Assembly (NCBI GenBank): GCA_018058135.1
Contig: JAGPCK010000008.1
Coordinates: forward strand, 1-64,000
Reading direction: 5' to 3'
From: Bacteroidia bacterium
GTDB lineage: Bacteria > Bacteroidota > Bacteroidia > UKL13-3
DNA length: 64,000 nt
Shown: one piece after another, positions 1-7,013 of the stretch
How positions within the stretch are numbered: the first letter of the stretch is position 1
How the letters are laid out: each line of letters starts with the position of its first letter
The notes under the pieces: model-generated
What the model was told of the DNA's origin: nothing
Databases searched by the model: none
The model's input: the letters and a program-made list of their open reading frames with translations, nothing else
Made by a program: the position numbers and the translations under genes

Positions 1-1
1 A

Positions 2-301
2 TTTCACCACGCAAGGGTTTCCGGTCAAGAAATTTGGATAGACAATGTTCCGCCACTTGACATTATTCAGGAAAACGCATCAGTATTCACAGAACCGGGC
101 GAAGTTGTATTTGGTCCGGCAAAGCCCGTAAGAACAAAAACTGCCAACTGTTTTGGAATATATTATGGTGAAGGTAAAGGGCTGGATGCCTGCAATATTT
201 TCGCTAGGGTAGTCGAAAGTGACAAACAAAAGTTGATTGACCTTGGAAATAGCATTTGGAAAAGCGGGTCACAAGATTTGACCATTTCAGTAATAGAATA
301 A
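2..301 (+). CDS. DUF3830-like protein, 3' part only
   Basis: The left edge of the window cuts this gene, so only the last 99 codons and the TAA stop are visible. The translated end contains HARVSGQEIWID, a proline-rich stretch, an EPGEVVFGP segment and a GIYYGEGKGLDACNIFARV block. This pattern resembles the small cyclophilin-like DUF3830 family, whose function is unknown. The reading frame is open from base 2. The next gene begins four bases after the stop, so the two may be co-transcribed. The family call is from pattern memory and the start is not visible. Confidence 0.55.
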   Translation, partial: FHHARVSGQEIWIDNVPPLDIIQENASVFTEPGEVVFGPAKPVRTKTANCFGIYYGEGKGLDACNIFARVVESDKQKLIDLGNSIWKSGSQDLTISVIE

Positions 302-305
302 CAAA

Positions 306-749
306 ATGACCAGAAAAATTAGTAAGTACTCCCTGGTAACAGTTGCTTTCATATTTCTTATGTCGGCAATTATGAGTTGTAATTCCGAGACCAAAACAGC
401 AACCAAAACCGGTTCAACGGCAACAGCAGAAAAAGAAGTTGTACCTGACTCAGTTGTTCAGTTTTTAATTGCTTCGGCTGCTAATGATTTTCGTAATCAT
501 CAACCACCTACACCACTTGATTTTCGTAACGTAAAAATTGGTTACATAAACTCATCAAACAACGAGAAGATTTATGTTTTATGTGGGGAGTTTCTGTCAA
601 AAGAGAATAAGGAGTGGGTAGAGTTTACCACTATTAAAACATCGGGCTACGAACAATACCTGGGAAAAACACACTATTGCGGAGATGCAACACTTGTTTT
701 GACGGATGAAAAACTGTTGGTCGAATTAAAGACTAAATTTACAGAGTGA
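306..749 (+). CDS. Small hypothetical lipoprotein (147 aa)
   Basis: The N-terminus has a basic start, a hydrophobic segment and a lipobox ending in MSC at about residues 23-25, so this is probably a membrane-anchored lipoprotein. After a threonine/alanine-rich linker (residues 30-45) comes a compact domain of about 100 residues with the sequence HYCGDATLVLTDE near the end and a second cysteine at VLCGEF. I do not recognise the family. It starts four bases after the upstream DUF3830-like gene and is followed by a 110-base spacer. It lies in a run of unrelated small genes, which suggests accessory DNA. Confidence 0.7.
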   Translation: MTRKISKYSLVTVAFIFLMSAIMSCNSETKTATKTGSTATAEKEVVPDSVVQFLIASAANDFRNHQPPTPLDFRNVKIGYINSSNNEKIYVLCGEFLSKENKEWVEFTTIKTSGYEQYLGKTHYCGDATLVLTDEKLLVELKTKFTE

Positions 750-859
750 AGCTTAGCTTCCGTCAGTTGTTGGCGCCACGTCCGGCTACATTGAATTTAA
801 AATGTATAGATTTGAACCTTACACTTAAATTTAAGGGTACAAATAATTAGAAGTATAGT

Positions 860-1054
860 ATGAACAAAGAAACCAATTACTTTTTCCTTTCAGGACTTTT
901 TTTCGTGGTATGGCTAGTGGTAGAGTTTACTGATATTTATGGTGACTCAGGGTGGTTTAAAGCTTTTCTGTTGATTCTTTCTGCCACATATTTAATGAGT
1001 GGAATTGCCGGCAGAAAGAAGGAAAACAAAAACAACGAACCGACACATAAATAA
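860..1054 (+). CDS. Small two-helix membrane protein (64 aa)
   Basis: This short protein has two hydrophobic segments (about residues 8-24 and 33-48) and a very basic, asparagine-rich tail (GRKKENKNNE). I recognise no family. The strongest support that it is a real gene is that its second half is duplicated 1.3 kb downstream (2257-2352) with most changes conservative at the protein level (KAFLLILSATYLMSG versus KAFLLILTATYLMSG). The propeller lipoprotein gene lies between the two copies. A function cannot be assigned. Confidence 0.6.
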   Translation: MNKETNYFFLSGLFFVVWLVVEFTDIYGDSGWFKAFLLILSATYLMSGIAGRKKENKNNEPTHK

Positions 1055-1086
1055 CTGATGTTAGCGACAACTATAAGACCAACAAT

Positions 1087-2193
1087 ATGTCAATTATAGA
1101 AAGTAAGATAATAGCTATTCTAAGAAGCTTAATGTTAATTGTTTTGACATTTCAATTATCATCTTGCTTACGTCAAGCGAAAGAACAACCGGTTAATGAT
1201 AGAACAGCGAAAGGAATAACCAACCAGCCAATCAATTTTAAAAAAAGTACAACGTTTCCGCAAATCCATACCAATTTGAATGGAATGGTTACAGAGTTTG
1301 TAAGGGCAATATATCAAGACAAAAAAGGTAACTATTGGTTTGGAACCAATACAAACGGGATTATACGTTACGATGGTGATACACTTGAAAATGTCACCAT
1401 CGAACAAAAACAAAAGGGGATATCAGTCAGAGAAATTGTTGAAGATAAAGTTGGCAATATCTGGTTTGCGACCTCTTCAGGACTTGTAAAATATGATGGT
1501 GAAAAGTTTGCTGTATTCTCAACAGAAGCTGGTTTGCAGAATGAAGAAATTTGGGGGCTTACAATTGACAAAAACGGGCTTATTTGGGTTGGGTCAAGTG
1601 GCGGGGTTAGTCACTTTGATGGGAAAAAGTTTACACCTTTTTTGTTGCCGGAAACAAAAGTTGAAAATCAGCAGGCTATGCTTTCCGATAAATTGGTTTT
1701 TAAGTTTATGGAAGACAAAAATGGAACGATGTGGCTTGTAACTGATGGAAACGGTATTTTCAAATACAAAAATGGCGCGTTTACGCATTTAACAACTAAG
1801 AATGGACTAACCGATAATAATACTGCAGATATATTGGAAGACAAGCAAGGGAATATTTGGATTGGAACTTTCAATGGAGGTGTAAGTAAGTATGATGGGA
1901 GAATCTACACTAATTTCACTAAAGAAGGAATTATTGAAGGTGATGAAACTTATAACTTTTGTGAAGATAAGCAAGGGAATATTTGGTTTTCTGCAGAAGG
2001 TTATGGTGTTTACAGCTATAATGGAGCTAATTTCACGCAATTCACCACTCAAAAAGGTTTAACCACCAATGTTGTTCAAAGCATCTATGAGGATAACAAA
2101 GGACAGGTTTGGTTTGGTACTTGGCAAGGAATATGTGTGTATGATGGACAAAAAATGGTGAATGCTAAAGACAAAGAACCATGGACGAAGTGA
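1087..2193 (+). CDS. Two-component-regulator-type beta-propeller lipoprotein
   Basis: The 368-residue protein starts with a signal sequence and lipobox (LSSC, Cys27), so it is probably a lipid-anchored exported protein. The rest is a run of about seven repeats of roughly 40 residues, each with an EDKxGNIWFGT-type strand followed by YDGxxFTxFTxxxGL. This is the Reg_prop pattern known from the periplasmic sensor half of hybrid two-component proteins. There is no transmembrane helix, histidine kinase or regulator domain, so it is a stand-alone propeller. A second protein of the same length and design lies at 39919-41025. The ligand is unknown. The copied end of the preceding small gene follows immediately downstream. 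Confidence 0.85.
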   Translation: MSIIESKIIAILRSLMLIVLTFQLSSCLRQAKEQPVNDRTAKGITNQPINFKKSTTFPQIHTNLNGMVTEFVRAIYQDKKGNYWFGTNTNGIIRYDGDTLENVTIEQKQKGISVREIVEDKVGNIWFATSSGLVKYDGEKFAVFSTEAGLQNEEIWGLTIDKNGLIWVGSSGGVSHFDGKKFTPFLLPETKVENQQAMLSDKLVFKFMEDKNGTMWLVTDGNGIFKYKNGAFTHLTTKNGLTDNNTADILEDKQGNIWIGTFNGGVSKYDGRIYTNFTKEGIIEGDETYNFCEDKQGNIWFSAEGYGVYSYNGANFTQFTTQKGLTTNVVQSIYEDNKGQVWFGTWQGICVYDGQKMVNAKDKEPWTK

Positions 2194-2220
2194 AGGTAAC
2201 TGTTGTTAACAGGGTACTGA

Positions 2221-2352
2221 ATAGCTTCAATTGCACGCTTGTTTAAAGTGGAGATTAAAGCATTTCTGTTGATTCTTACCGCCACATATTTAATGAGCGG
2301 AGTTGCCGGCAGAAAGAAACCAAATAAAAACACTGAAAAAAAGGAAGTATGA
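2221..2352 (+). pseudogene. Remnant copy of the 3' end of the 64-aa membrane protein gene
   Basis: From about 2257 this stretch reads KAFLLILTATYLMSGVAGRKKPNKN before a TGA stop, matching residues 33-57 of the small membrane protein encoded at 860-1054. At DNA level about six of the first 65 bases differ. The frame is open from 2221 and has no ATG; a GTG at 2248 could start a 34-residue product. The TGA stop (2350-2352) overlaps the ATG of the DinB-like gene at 2349. It looks like a truncated paralogue, though translation as a short leader for the next gene cannot be excluded. Confidence 0.7.
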
Positions 2353-2921
2353 CAAACGATTATTTAGATAGTGTAAGAAAGCAGTTTGAGTATTACAAAA
2401 TGCTGGGCGATAAAACTTTTTTACAAGTGCCGGACGACAAGTTGTTTTGGCAATACAATGAAGACGCTAACAGCATCGCAATAATCGTTAAACACCTTTG
2501 GGGCAATATGCTTTCCCGCTGGACAGACTTTTTGACTTCAGACGGTGAAAAAGAATTTCGTGACAGAGATGCTGAATTTGAAAACGACATCAAAAGCAGA
2601 GCTGAGCTTTTGGATAAATGGAACGAAGGCTGGAACTGTCTTTTCAGCGCAATCAATTCGTTAACACCTGAAGATCTTGAAAAAATTATTTACATACGCA
2701 ACCAGGGCCACACGGTAACTGAAGCTATTAACCGTCAACTGGCACATTATCCCTACCACATAGGGCAAATTGTATTTTTAGGAAAAATGCTTAGCGAAAG
2801 CGGTTGGTCGTCCCTGTCCATTCCAAAAGGAAATTCTCAGGCCTTTAACAACGACAAGTTTTCAAAACCAAAACAGCGAGGACATTTTACAGACGATTTT
2901 TTAAAAGACAAGAAAGAATAA
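2349..2921 (+). CDS. DinB-superfamily protein, DUF1572 type
   Basis: This 190-residue protein has the layout of DUF1572, a branch of the DinB/YfiT four-helix bundle superfamily of metal-dependent proteins. Three histidines sit where that family binds a divalent metal: one in IVKHLWGN (about residue 50) and two in LAHYPYHIGQ (about residues 135-139). The C-terminal 40 residues are polar and contain the family-typical PKGNSQAFN stretch. The substrate is unknown; related proteins are thiol-dependent transferases or stress proteins. Its ATG overlaps the stop of the upstream gene remnant, and a 130-base spacer follows. Confidence 0.8.
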   Translation: MTNDYLDSVRKQFEYYKMLGDKTFLQVPDDKLFWQYNEDANSIAIIVKHLWGNMLSRWTDFLTSDGEKEFRDRDAEFENDIKSRAELLDKWNEGWNCLFSAINSLTPEDLEKIIYIRNQGHTVTEAINRQLAHYPYHIGQIVFLGKMLSESGWSSLSIPKGNSQAFNNDKFSKPKQRGHFTDDFLKDKKE

Positions 2922-2949
2922 AACACGTAGCACATACATCCTTTATCCG

Positions 2950-2990
2950 GTCCGCGCTTTGCGTCCTATTCTAAATTGCACAAGTTCACT
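2950..2990. repeat. Spacer motif shared with the 3899-3957 spacer
   Basis: The spacer after the DinB-like gene contains GTCCGCGCTTTGCGTCCT followed by AAATTGCACAAGTTCACT. The spacer after the methyltransferase gene has the related blocks GTCCGTGGTTGGCGTCCT and AAGTTGCACAGATTCACT in the same order. The two blocks end upstream of a TATATTTG promoter box in both cases. This may be a gene-cassette recombination site or a simple duplicated spacer. Confidence 0.4.
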
Positions 2991-2994
2991 TTTG

Positions 2995-3023
2995 TTTGGT
3001 GTTCTCAAATAAGGCTATATTTG
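2995..3023 (+). promoter_or_regulatory. Bacteroidota-type promoter (TTTG-N17-TATATTTG)
   Basis: TTTG at 2995-2998 and TATATTTG at 3016-3023 match the Bacteroidota -33/-7 consensus with a 17-base spacer. The box falls inside the longest possible frame of the methyltransferase gene, so it argues that translation starts at the ATG at 3053 and not at the TTG at 2996. Confidence 0.6.
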
Positions 3024-3052
3024 AGCGGGTCTCGTTCGTTATTTGTTCGTTT

Positions 3053-3868
3053 ATGTTTCATCCCATCAGAAAAATATATTATGCGCTTCCGGTTCAGTTG
3101 CGGTTTCTGTGCAGGCGACTTCTTTATTTACCATTGGATCTGTTAACCTATACCAACAGAAAAAAGAAAATACTACCTCCCGCAGGTTTACTGTTTATCG
3201 GTTCAGGCGATTTTGAGTTAACCGGTAATCGTTTTGCCCAGCGTTTAAAACAGTATGCGAATTTGCATTCAGGGTCAAGGGTACTAGATATAGGTTGCGG
3301 TATAGGTCGTCTGGCCAGGCCGCTTACAGGCATATTACAACCACCCGGAACCTACAAAGGGTTTGATGTGGTAAAAACAGGAATTGATTGGTGTAACAAA
3401 AACATAGCAGTCAGGTACCCGCATTTTGAGTTTGCTCATGTTTCGCTATCCAATGACCTGTACAACAACCAAGGTGAAAATGCAGCCGAGTTTATATTTC
3501 CATATACCAATAACAGCTTTACAGTTATTGCGGCTATTTCAGTTTACACGCATTTGCTCCCGCATGAAACAAAAAGGTATTTAGCAGAAACGGCCCGTGT
3601 TATGGAAAGCGGTGGGATAGCTTTTTTTACTTTTTTTATACACGATGAACAAACGCAGTTACCCCGAAACTTTGATTTTCCGGTAAAGCTGGATGGTTAC
3701 GCATTAATGGACGAGCGAGTGAGCAGAGCGAATGTGCTGTATAACCGCTCATTTTTATTTGAGATGATAGCACAGCAAGGACTGGAAATAAAAGAATGGG
3801 TAAGGGGGCGCTGGATTGACCCCTTAGGTACAGACTTGCAGGACACGCTTGTATTAACAAAAAAGTAA
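3053..3868 (+). CDS. Class I SAM-dependent methyltransferase
   Basis: The 271-residue protein has methyltransferase motif I as VLDIGCGIGRLARPL (about residues 77-91), an acidic motif II region (YKGFDVVKTGIDWC) and a motif IV/post-I stretch IAAISVYTHLLPHE, the usual order of a Rossmann-fold SAM-dependent methyltransferase. The N-terminal 30 residues are basic and hydrophobic (YYALPVQLRFLCRRLLYLPLDLL) and may associate with the membrane. The substrate is unknown. ATG 3053 is preferred because a good promoter box lies at 3016-3023. Spacers on both sides carry related motifs. Confidence 0.8.
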   Translation: MFHPIRKIYYALPVQLRFLCRRLLYLPLDLLTYTNRKKKILPPAGLLFIGSGDFELTGNRFAQRLKQYANLHSGSRVLDIGCGIGRLARPLTGILQPPGTYKGFDVVKTGIDWCNKNIAVRYPHFEFAHVSLSNDLYNNQGENAAEFIFPYTNNSFTVIAAISVYTHLLPHETKRYLAETARVMESGGIAFFTFFIHDEQTQLPRNFDFPVKLDGYALMDERVSRANVLYNRSFLFEMIAQQGLEIKEWVRGRWIDPLGTDLQDTLVLTKK

Positions 3869-3898
3869 TTGGTTCATTACTGTGTGTAGTTCACTTGT

Positions 3899-3957
3899 CC
3901 GTGGTTGGCGTCCTCGCCATACCACACCAAAGTTGCACAGATTCACTACGCTTGCTT
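3899..3957. repeat. Imperfect palindrome in spacer, possible cassette site
   Basis: Within this spacer GTGGT-TGG pairs with CCA-T-ACCAC around the loop CGTCCTCG, giving a stem with one unpaired base. An outer GTAGT (just before 3899) pairs with ACTAC near its end. Imperfect stems with extrahelical bases are typical of integron attC sites, but no clear RYYYAAC/GTTRRRY core pair could be identified. The spacer shares two blocks with the one at 2950-2990. Confidence 0.3.
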
Positions 3958-3992
3958 CTCTTACGTACACATCGTCATTTACTAAATAATGT

Positions 3993-4000
3993 TATATTTG
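3993..4000 (+). promoter_or_regulatory. -7 promoter box TATATTTG
   Basis: TATATTTG matches the Bacteroidota -7 consensus TAnnTTTG. It lies 20 bases before the TTG start of the DUF2157-like gene, which supports that unusual start codon. No clear -33 element is seen. Confidence 0.5.
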
Positions 4001-4020
4001 GTTAAACATTCCACTACCCA

Positions 4021-5010
4021 TTGCCATACGAAAAACACATAGCGGAACAACTTCTTCGGGAAGAGGTGCTTTCTGAGAGCGAATTCCATCAGATAGACCA
4101 ACACCTGAGTAAGCAAAAAATTTCCCTGCACTGGGAACTGCGTATGTTGCTTTACATCGGCATTACACTTTTCACTTCAGGCTTAGGTGTGTTTATATAC
4201 AACAACATCGGTTCAGTGGGGCACCTGCTGTTGGTGTTGCTTATGTTTGCCGGCTGTGCGGGGAGTTATTATTATGCCTTTAAAAATGCACTTCCGTTTA
4301 ACAAAGAAGCTGTTCAACATGCGAATCCGTTTTACGATTACACCGTACTTTTGGCCTCACTGCTGTTCGTTTCGGCATTGGGGTATTTGCAATATCAGTT
4401 TAATGTATTTGGTACGTACATCAGTTTGCCCACGTTGTTTTCTTCGCTGGTGTTGTTTTATACGGCATTCAGGTTTGATCACAAAGGAGTGCTCACCCTT
4501 GCCATCAGTTTGCATGCAGCTTACTGGGGTTTAATCGTTTCACCTATGGAGGTATTAAACAACCCCGGAATATTTGACGGAGGGGAGCGTTACATCTGGA
4601 TTTCAATAGGTGTAGCAGCGTTGTTTTATGGTTATGCGTGGATTTGCAGAGGGTATAAAGTAAAAATTCATTTTGTACCTGTGCTGCTCCATTTCTCCAT
4701 CAACATCATGTTGCTGGCTTTGGTTACTGCTGTGTTTACTTTGCCGTTTAAAGGGCTCTATTTTGTTTTACTTTTATTGGTCTCTGTGCTTTGGTTTGTG
4801 GAGTCGCGCAGGGAGCGGTCGTTTGCACTTTTTATCAGTCTGGTGTTGGCCAATTACATTGTTATAAGCTATTACATATTAAAAGCAATATTTGATCGGA
4901 TTGATGGAGATGGCATTACAGCAGCGTTGTTTTACCTTATGGGAAGTACAGTAGGTATTATTTACATTTTACGTAACCATAAAAAATTTACCGGCCATGA
5001 TGTACAGTAA
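4021..5010 (+). CDS. DUF2157-like multi-pass membrane protein (329 aa)
   Basis: A 40-residue helical, charged N-terminus (LLREEVLSESEFHQIDQHL) precedes about nine or ten hydrophobic segments, the layout of DUF2157-type integral membrane proteins of unknown function. The frame begins with TTG. The next Met (residue 42) would remove the conserved cytosolic segment, and the TATATTTG box at 3993-4000 fits the TTG start. It overlaps the next gene by 14 bases; that gene encodes a second protein with the same helical-N-terminus-then-membrane design, so the two probably form a functional pair. Confidence 0.75.
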   Translation: MPYEKHIAEQLLREEVLSESEFHQIDQHLSKQKISLHWELRMLLYIGITLFTSGLGVFIYNNIGSVGHLLLVLLMFAGCAGSYYYAFKNALPFNKEAVQHANPFYDYTVLLASLLFVSALGYLQYQFNVFGTYISLPTLFSSLVLFYTAFRFDHKGVLTLAISLHAAYWGLIVSPMEVLNNPGIFDGGERYIWISIGVAALFYGYAWICRGYKVKIHFVPVLLHFSINIMLLALVTAVFTLPFKGLYFVLLLLVSVLWFVESRRERSFALFISLVLANYIVISYYILKAIFDRIDGDGITAALFYLMGSTVGIIYILRNHKKFTGHDVQ

Positions 5011-6139
5011 AGAAAAACTGGACGCGGCCCGTAAGTTAAGGGCACTTACCGGGTGGTTAAAAAATCAGTTGATTTCAGAAGACAGTTTCCATCGCGCACA
5101 GATTAACCCGGGTGAGTTGTACAAAAGTTACAGCTTGCTCAAACGCATAGGTTTGTATGTGCTAGCCATTGTTGCGGGTCAATCTGCATTTTCTCTTTTT
5201 GGTATAATGATGTTTGGTGATTTAGGTTGGAAGCTGATGTCATTAGTTATTGGCACGGGTACTTTTTTTGTGCTCCGGCTTTTTATTCAAAACAACCACA
5301 CGTATAAACAAGGCACCGATGATGCTTTGTTACACATGGCAGTGGGTTATATTGCCGGAGGGTTTATCTCTATTTTATCGCCCGATTTTTCAGGTATTCA
5401 GCTGTCACTTACACTGCTGTTGTTGCTGGGAATTCTTCTGTTTGCAGTATACCTGTTTGCTGATGCATTTCTTGCCGTACTGGCCACACTTGTTTTGTTT
5501 TTTATTCCATTGCACCTGGTTTCGATGGCAAGCAAAGAGTTACTCTTTTTTTCATTCGCTCTGCTGTTGCCCGGGAGTTATATCATCACCCGTTTAATTA
5601 AACAATATGATACCCTGCGTTACCACTACTGGCATTCCTGTTTTCAGGCGGTGCGCTATACGGTGGGGGTGTTGGCGTATTGCAGCATCAATTTATTTGT
5701 AGTAAAAACACTGGCCTATCAATTAATGGGTGCAGAAGAGATTCCTTTGCAAATGGCATTTCTGGTTACCACTGTTCTTTTTCCGTTGGCCTTACTTGTT
5801 ATGGGTTTATACTACAAGCAGAAATATTTACTGCATACCGGTTTGTTTTTATTTCTTCCCGCGGTGGCCACCATCAGGTATTACTATTCCGTGATGCCTA
5901 TAGAAGCAGCGCTCATGTTGGGAGGTTTGCTCATCATCGCGGTAAGTTATTTTGCTATCACCTTTCTGAAAAGAAAAGATACGGCCTTCACCTTTGAACC
6001 TGATGAAGACGAAGACCTGTCAACCGCAGAAACGTTGATGTTGCTTAATCAATTTGCTCCCAGAGCCATAGCCACAGAAGAGAAAAAAATATTTGGTGGC
6101 GGAGACTTTGGCGGTGGTGGTGCAGAAGGGAAGTTTTGA
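4997..6139 (+). CDS. Polytopic membrane protein with glycine-rich tail (380 aa)
   Basis: It begins with a charged helical segment of about 50 residues, followed by about ten hydrophobic helices to residue 320, and ends with an acidic stretch (PDEDEDLS) and the tail FGGGDFGGGGAEGKF. Gly-rich tails of this kind are familiar from TPM-domain membrane proteins. The start overlaps the DUF2157-like gene by 14 bases, implying translational coupling. It may be a distant DUF2157/DUF4401-like paralogue. The function is unknown. Confidence 0.75.
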   Translation: MMYSKEKLDAARKLRALTGWLKNQLISEDSFHRAQINPGELYKSYSLLKRIGLYVLAIVAGQSAFSLFGIMMFGDLGWKLMSLVIGTGTFFVLRLFIQNNHTYKQGTDDALLHMAVGYIAGGFISILSPDFSGIQLSLTLLLLLGILLFAVYLFADAFLAVLATLVLFFIPLHLVSMASKELLFFSFALLLPGSYIITRLIKQYDTLRYHYWHSCFQAVRYTVGVLAYCSINLFVVKTLAYQLMGAEEIPLQMAFLVTTVLFPLALLVMGLYYKQKYLLHTGLFLFLPAVATIRYYYSVMPIEAALMLGGLLIIAVSYFAITFLKRKDTAFTFEPDEDEDLSTAETLMLLNQFAPRAIATEEKKIFGGGDFGGGGAEGKF

Positions 6140-6150
6140 ATAAAAATTAC

Positions 6151-6158
6151 TATTTTTG
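6151..6158 (+). promoter_or_regulatory. -7 promoter box TATTTTTG
   Basis: TATTTTTG fits TAnnTTTG and lies 15 bases before the ATG of the 50-residue gene at 6174, giving the small-protein/nucleotidyltransferase pair its own promoter just after the preceding membrane-protein operon ends. Confidence 0.5.
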
Positions 6159-6173
6159 TGTTGCCTTAAACAC

Positions 6174-6326
6174 ATGAATAATCACGATAACACTAAATCA
6201 TTGGTAAACGAAGAAGAAATCAGGTATGCGCGAAAGAACCTGACCTACACGCAGCGCTTTGATTTGCTGATGAAATTGGTGCGACTCAATAAATTGATGA
6301 AGTCGGCAAAAATCATCAAGCCGTAA
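6174..6326 (+). CDS. 50-aa protein, putative partner of the nucleotidyltransferase
   Basis: The frame runs from an ATG behind a -7 box to TAA and encodes 50 residues, starting MNNHDNTKSLVNEEEIRYA and ending KSAKIIKP. The middle (RFDLLMKLVRLNKLMK) is predicted to be a basic amphipathic helix. The stop is six bases before the nucleotidyltransferase gene, so they form a two-gene operon. Small helical proteins placed directly before nucleotidyltransferase-fold proteins are often antitoxins, and that is my inference here. No sequence family was recognised. Confidence 0.65.
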   Translation: MNNHDNTKSLVNEEEIRYARKNLTYTQRFDLLMKLVRLNKLMKSAKIIKP

Positions 6327-6332
6327 ATTCGC

Positions 6333-6803
6333 ATGGATGTTTTAGATGAAGATATTCTAAGCATTTGGCGTAGCCTGCATCACTTTAATGTTCAATACAT
6401 CATGGTAGGCGGTTTTGCCACCAACATGCATGGCTTCAGTCGTATTACTGCTGATTTGGATATTTGGATAAAAGATACTCCGGAGAACAGAAAAAATTTC
6501 AGAGCTGCACTGAAAGAAGCGCAAATGGGCGATTTGGAAGAGATTGAAACTACTGATTTTATTCCCGGTTGGACCTCGATTTACCTGAGTTCAGGTATGG
6601 AGTTAGATATAATGACGTACTTAAAAGGTTTTCCGGAAGAACGTTTTGATGAGTGTTATGCTATAGCCCCGGTGGCAGAAATTCATGATATTCCTATTCG
6701 ATTTTTACACCTGAATCATTTGCTGGAAGCTAAAAAGGCTACAGCACGTCCGAAAGATTTATTAGATATTGAAGAGCTAAATAAAATCAATAAACCCTTA
6801 TAG
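6333..6803 (+). CDS. Minimal nucleotidyltransferase (DUF6036/AbiEii-like)
   Basis: The 156-residue protein has the nucleotidyltransferase-fold signature: MVGGFA at residues 24-29 (the GG motif), DLD at 41-43 (two metal-binding aspartates) and a third aspartate at 92 in MELDIM. It matches the single-domain nucleotidyltransferases related to MNT toxins and AbiEii/DUF6036 proteins, which can transfer nucleotides to tRNA or to partner proteins. A 50-residue protein is encoded directly upstream, which suggests a toxin-antitoxin module. All catalytic positions look intact. The target is not known. Confidence 0.8.
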   Translation: MDVLDEDILSIWRSLHHFNVQYIMVGGFATNMHGFSRITADLDIWIKDTPENRKNFRAALKEAQMGDLEEIETTDFIPGWTSIYLSSGMELDIMTYLKGFPEERFDECYAIAPVAEIHDIPIRFLHLNHLLEAKKATARPKDLLDIEELNKINKPL

Positions 6804-6825
6804 ATATTCTCAAAGATGTTGGTTA

Positions 6826-6845
6826 GGGAGGATATTTATCCTCCC
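6826..6845. repeat. Palindrome GGGAGGATA-TT-TATCCTCCC
   Basis: This is a 9-bp stem with a two-base centre (or an 8-bp stem with a four-base loop). Its core GGATATTTATCC is shared with a second palindrome 37 bases downstream. No T-tract follows, so it is not a typical terminator. It looks like a REP-type element. Confidence 0.75.
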
Positions 6846-6882
6846 TTCTTCCTTGGAGTATTCAACAAAGCAAAATCTTAGT

Positions 6883-6900
6883 GCAGGATATTTATCCTGC
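6883..6900. repeat. Palindrome GCAGGATA-TT-TATCCTGC
   Basis: This 8-bp stem has the same GGATATTTATCC core as the palindrome at 6826-6845 but different outer base pairs (GCA/TGC instead of GGGA/TCCC). The paired change keeps the stem intact, which suggests selection for the hairpin and not for the exact sequence. Confidence 0.75.
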
Positions 6901-7013
6901 TAGCACCCACCACAACAAAACCGTTGCACTGCACACTTCTCTCTACACACGGGATAACTTCTTTTTCACCTTTCTGCAAAAAGCCCTAAACTTGATTCAC
7001 TAAATCACCGCGC

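Noticed and set aside
2996-3052. TTG start of the methyltransferase frame
   Set aside because: A canonical -33/-7 promoter lies inside this stretch (2995-3023), so the ATG at 3053 is a better start.
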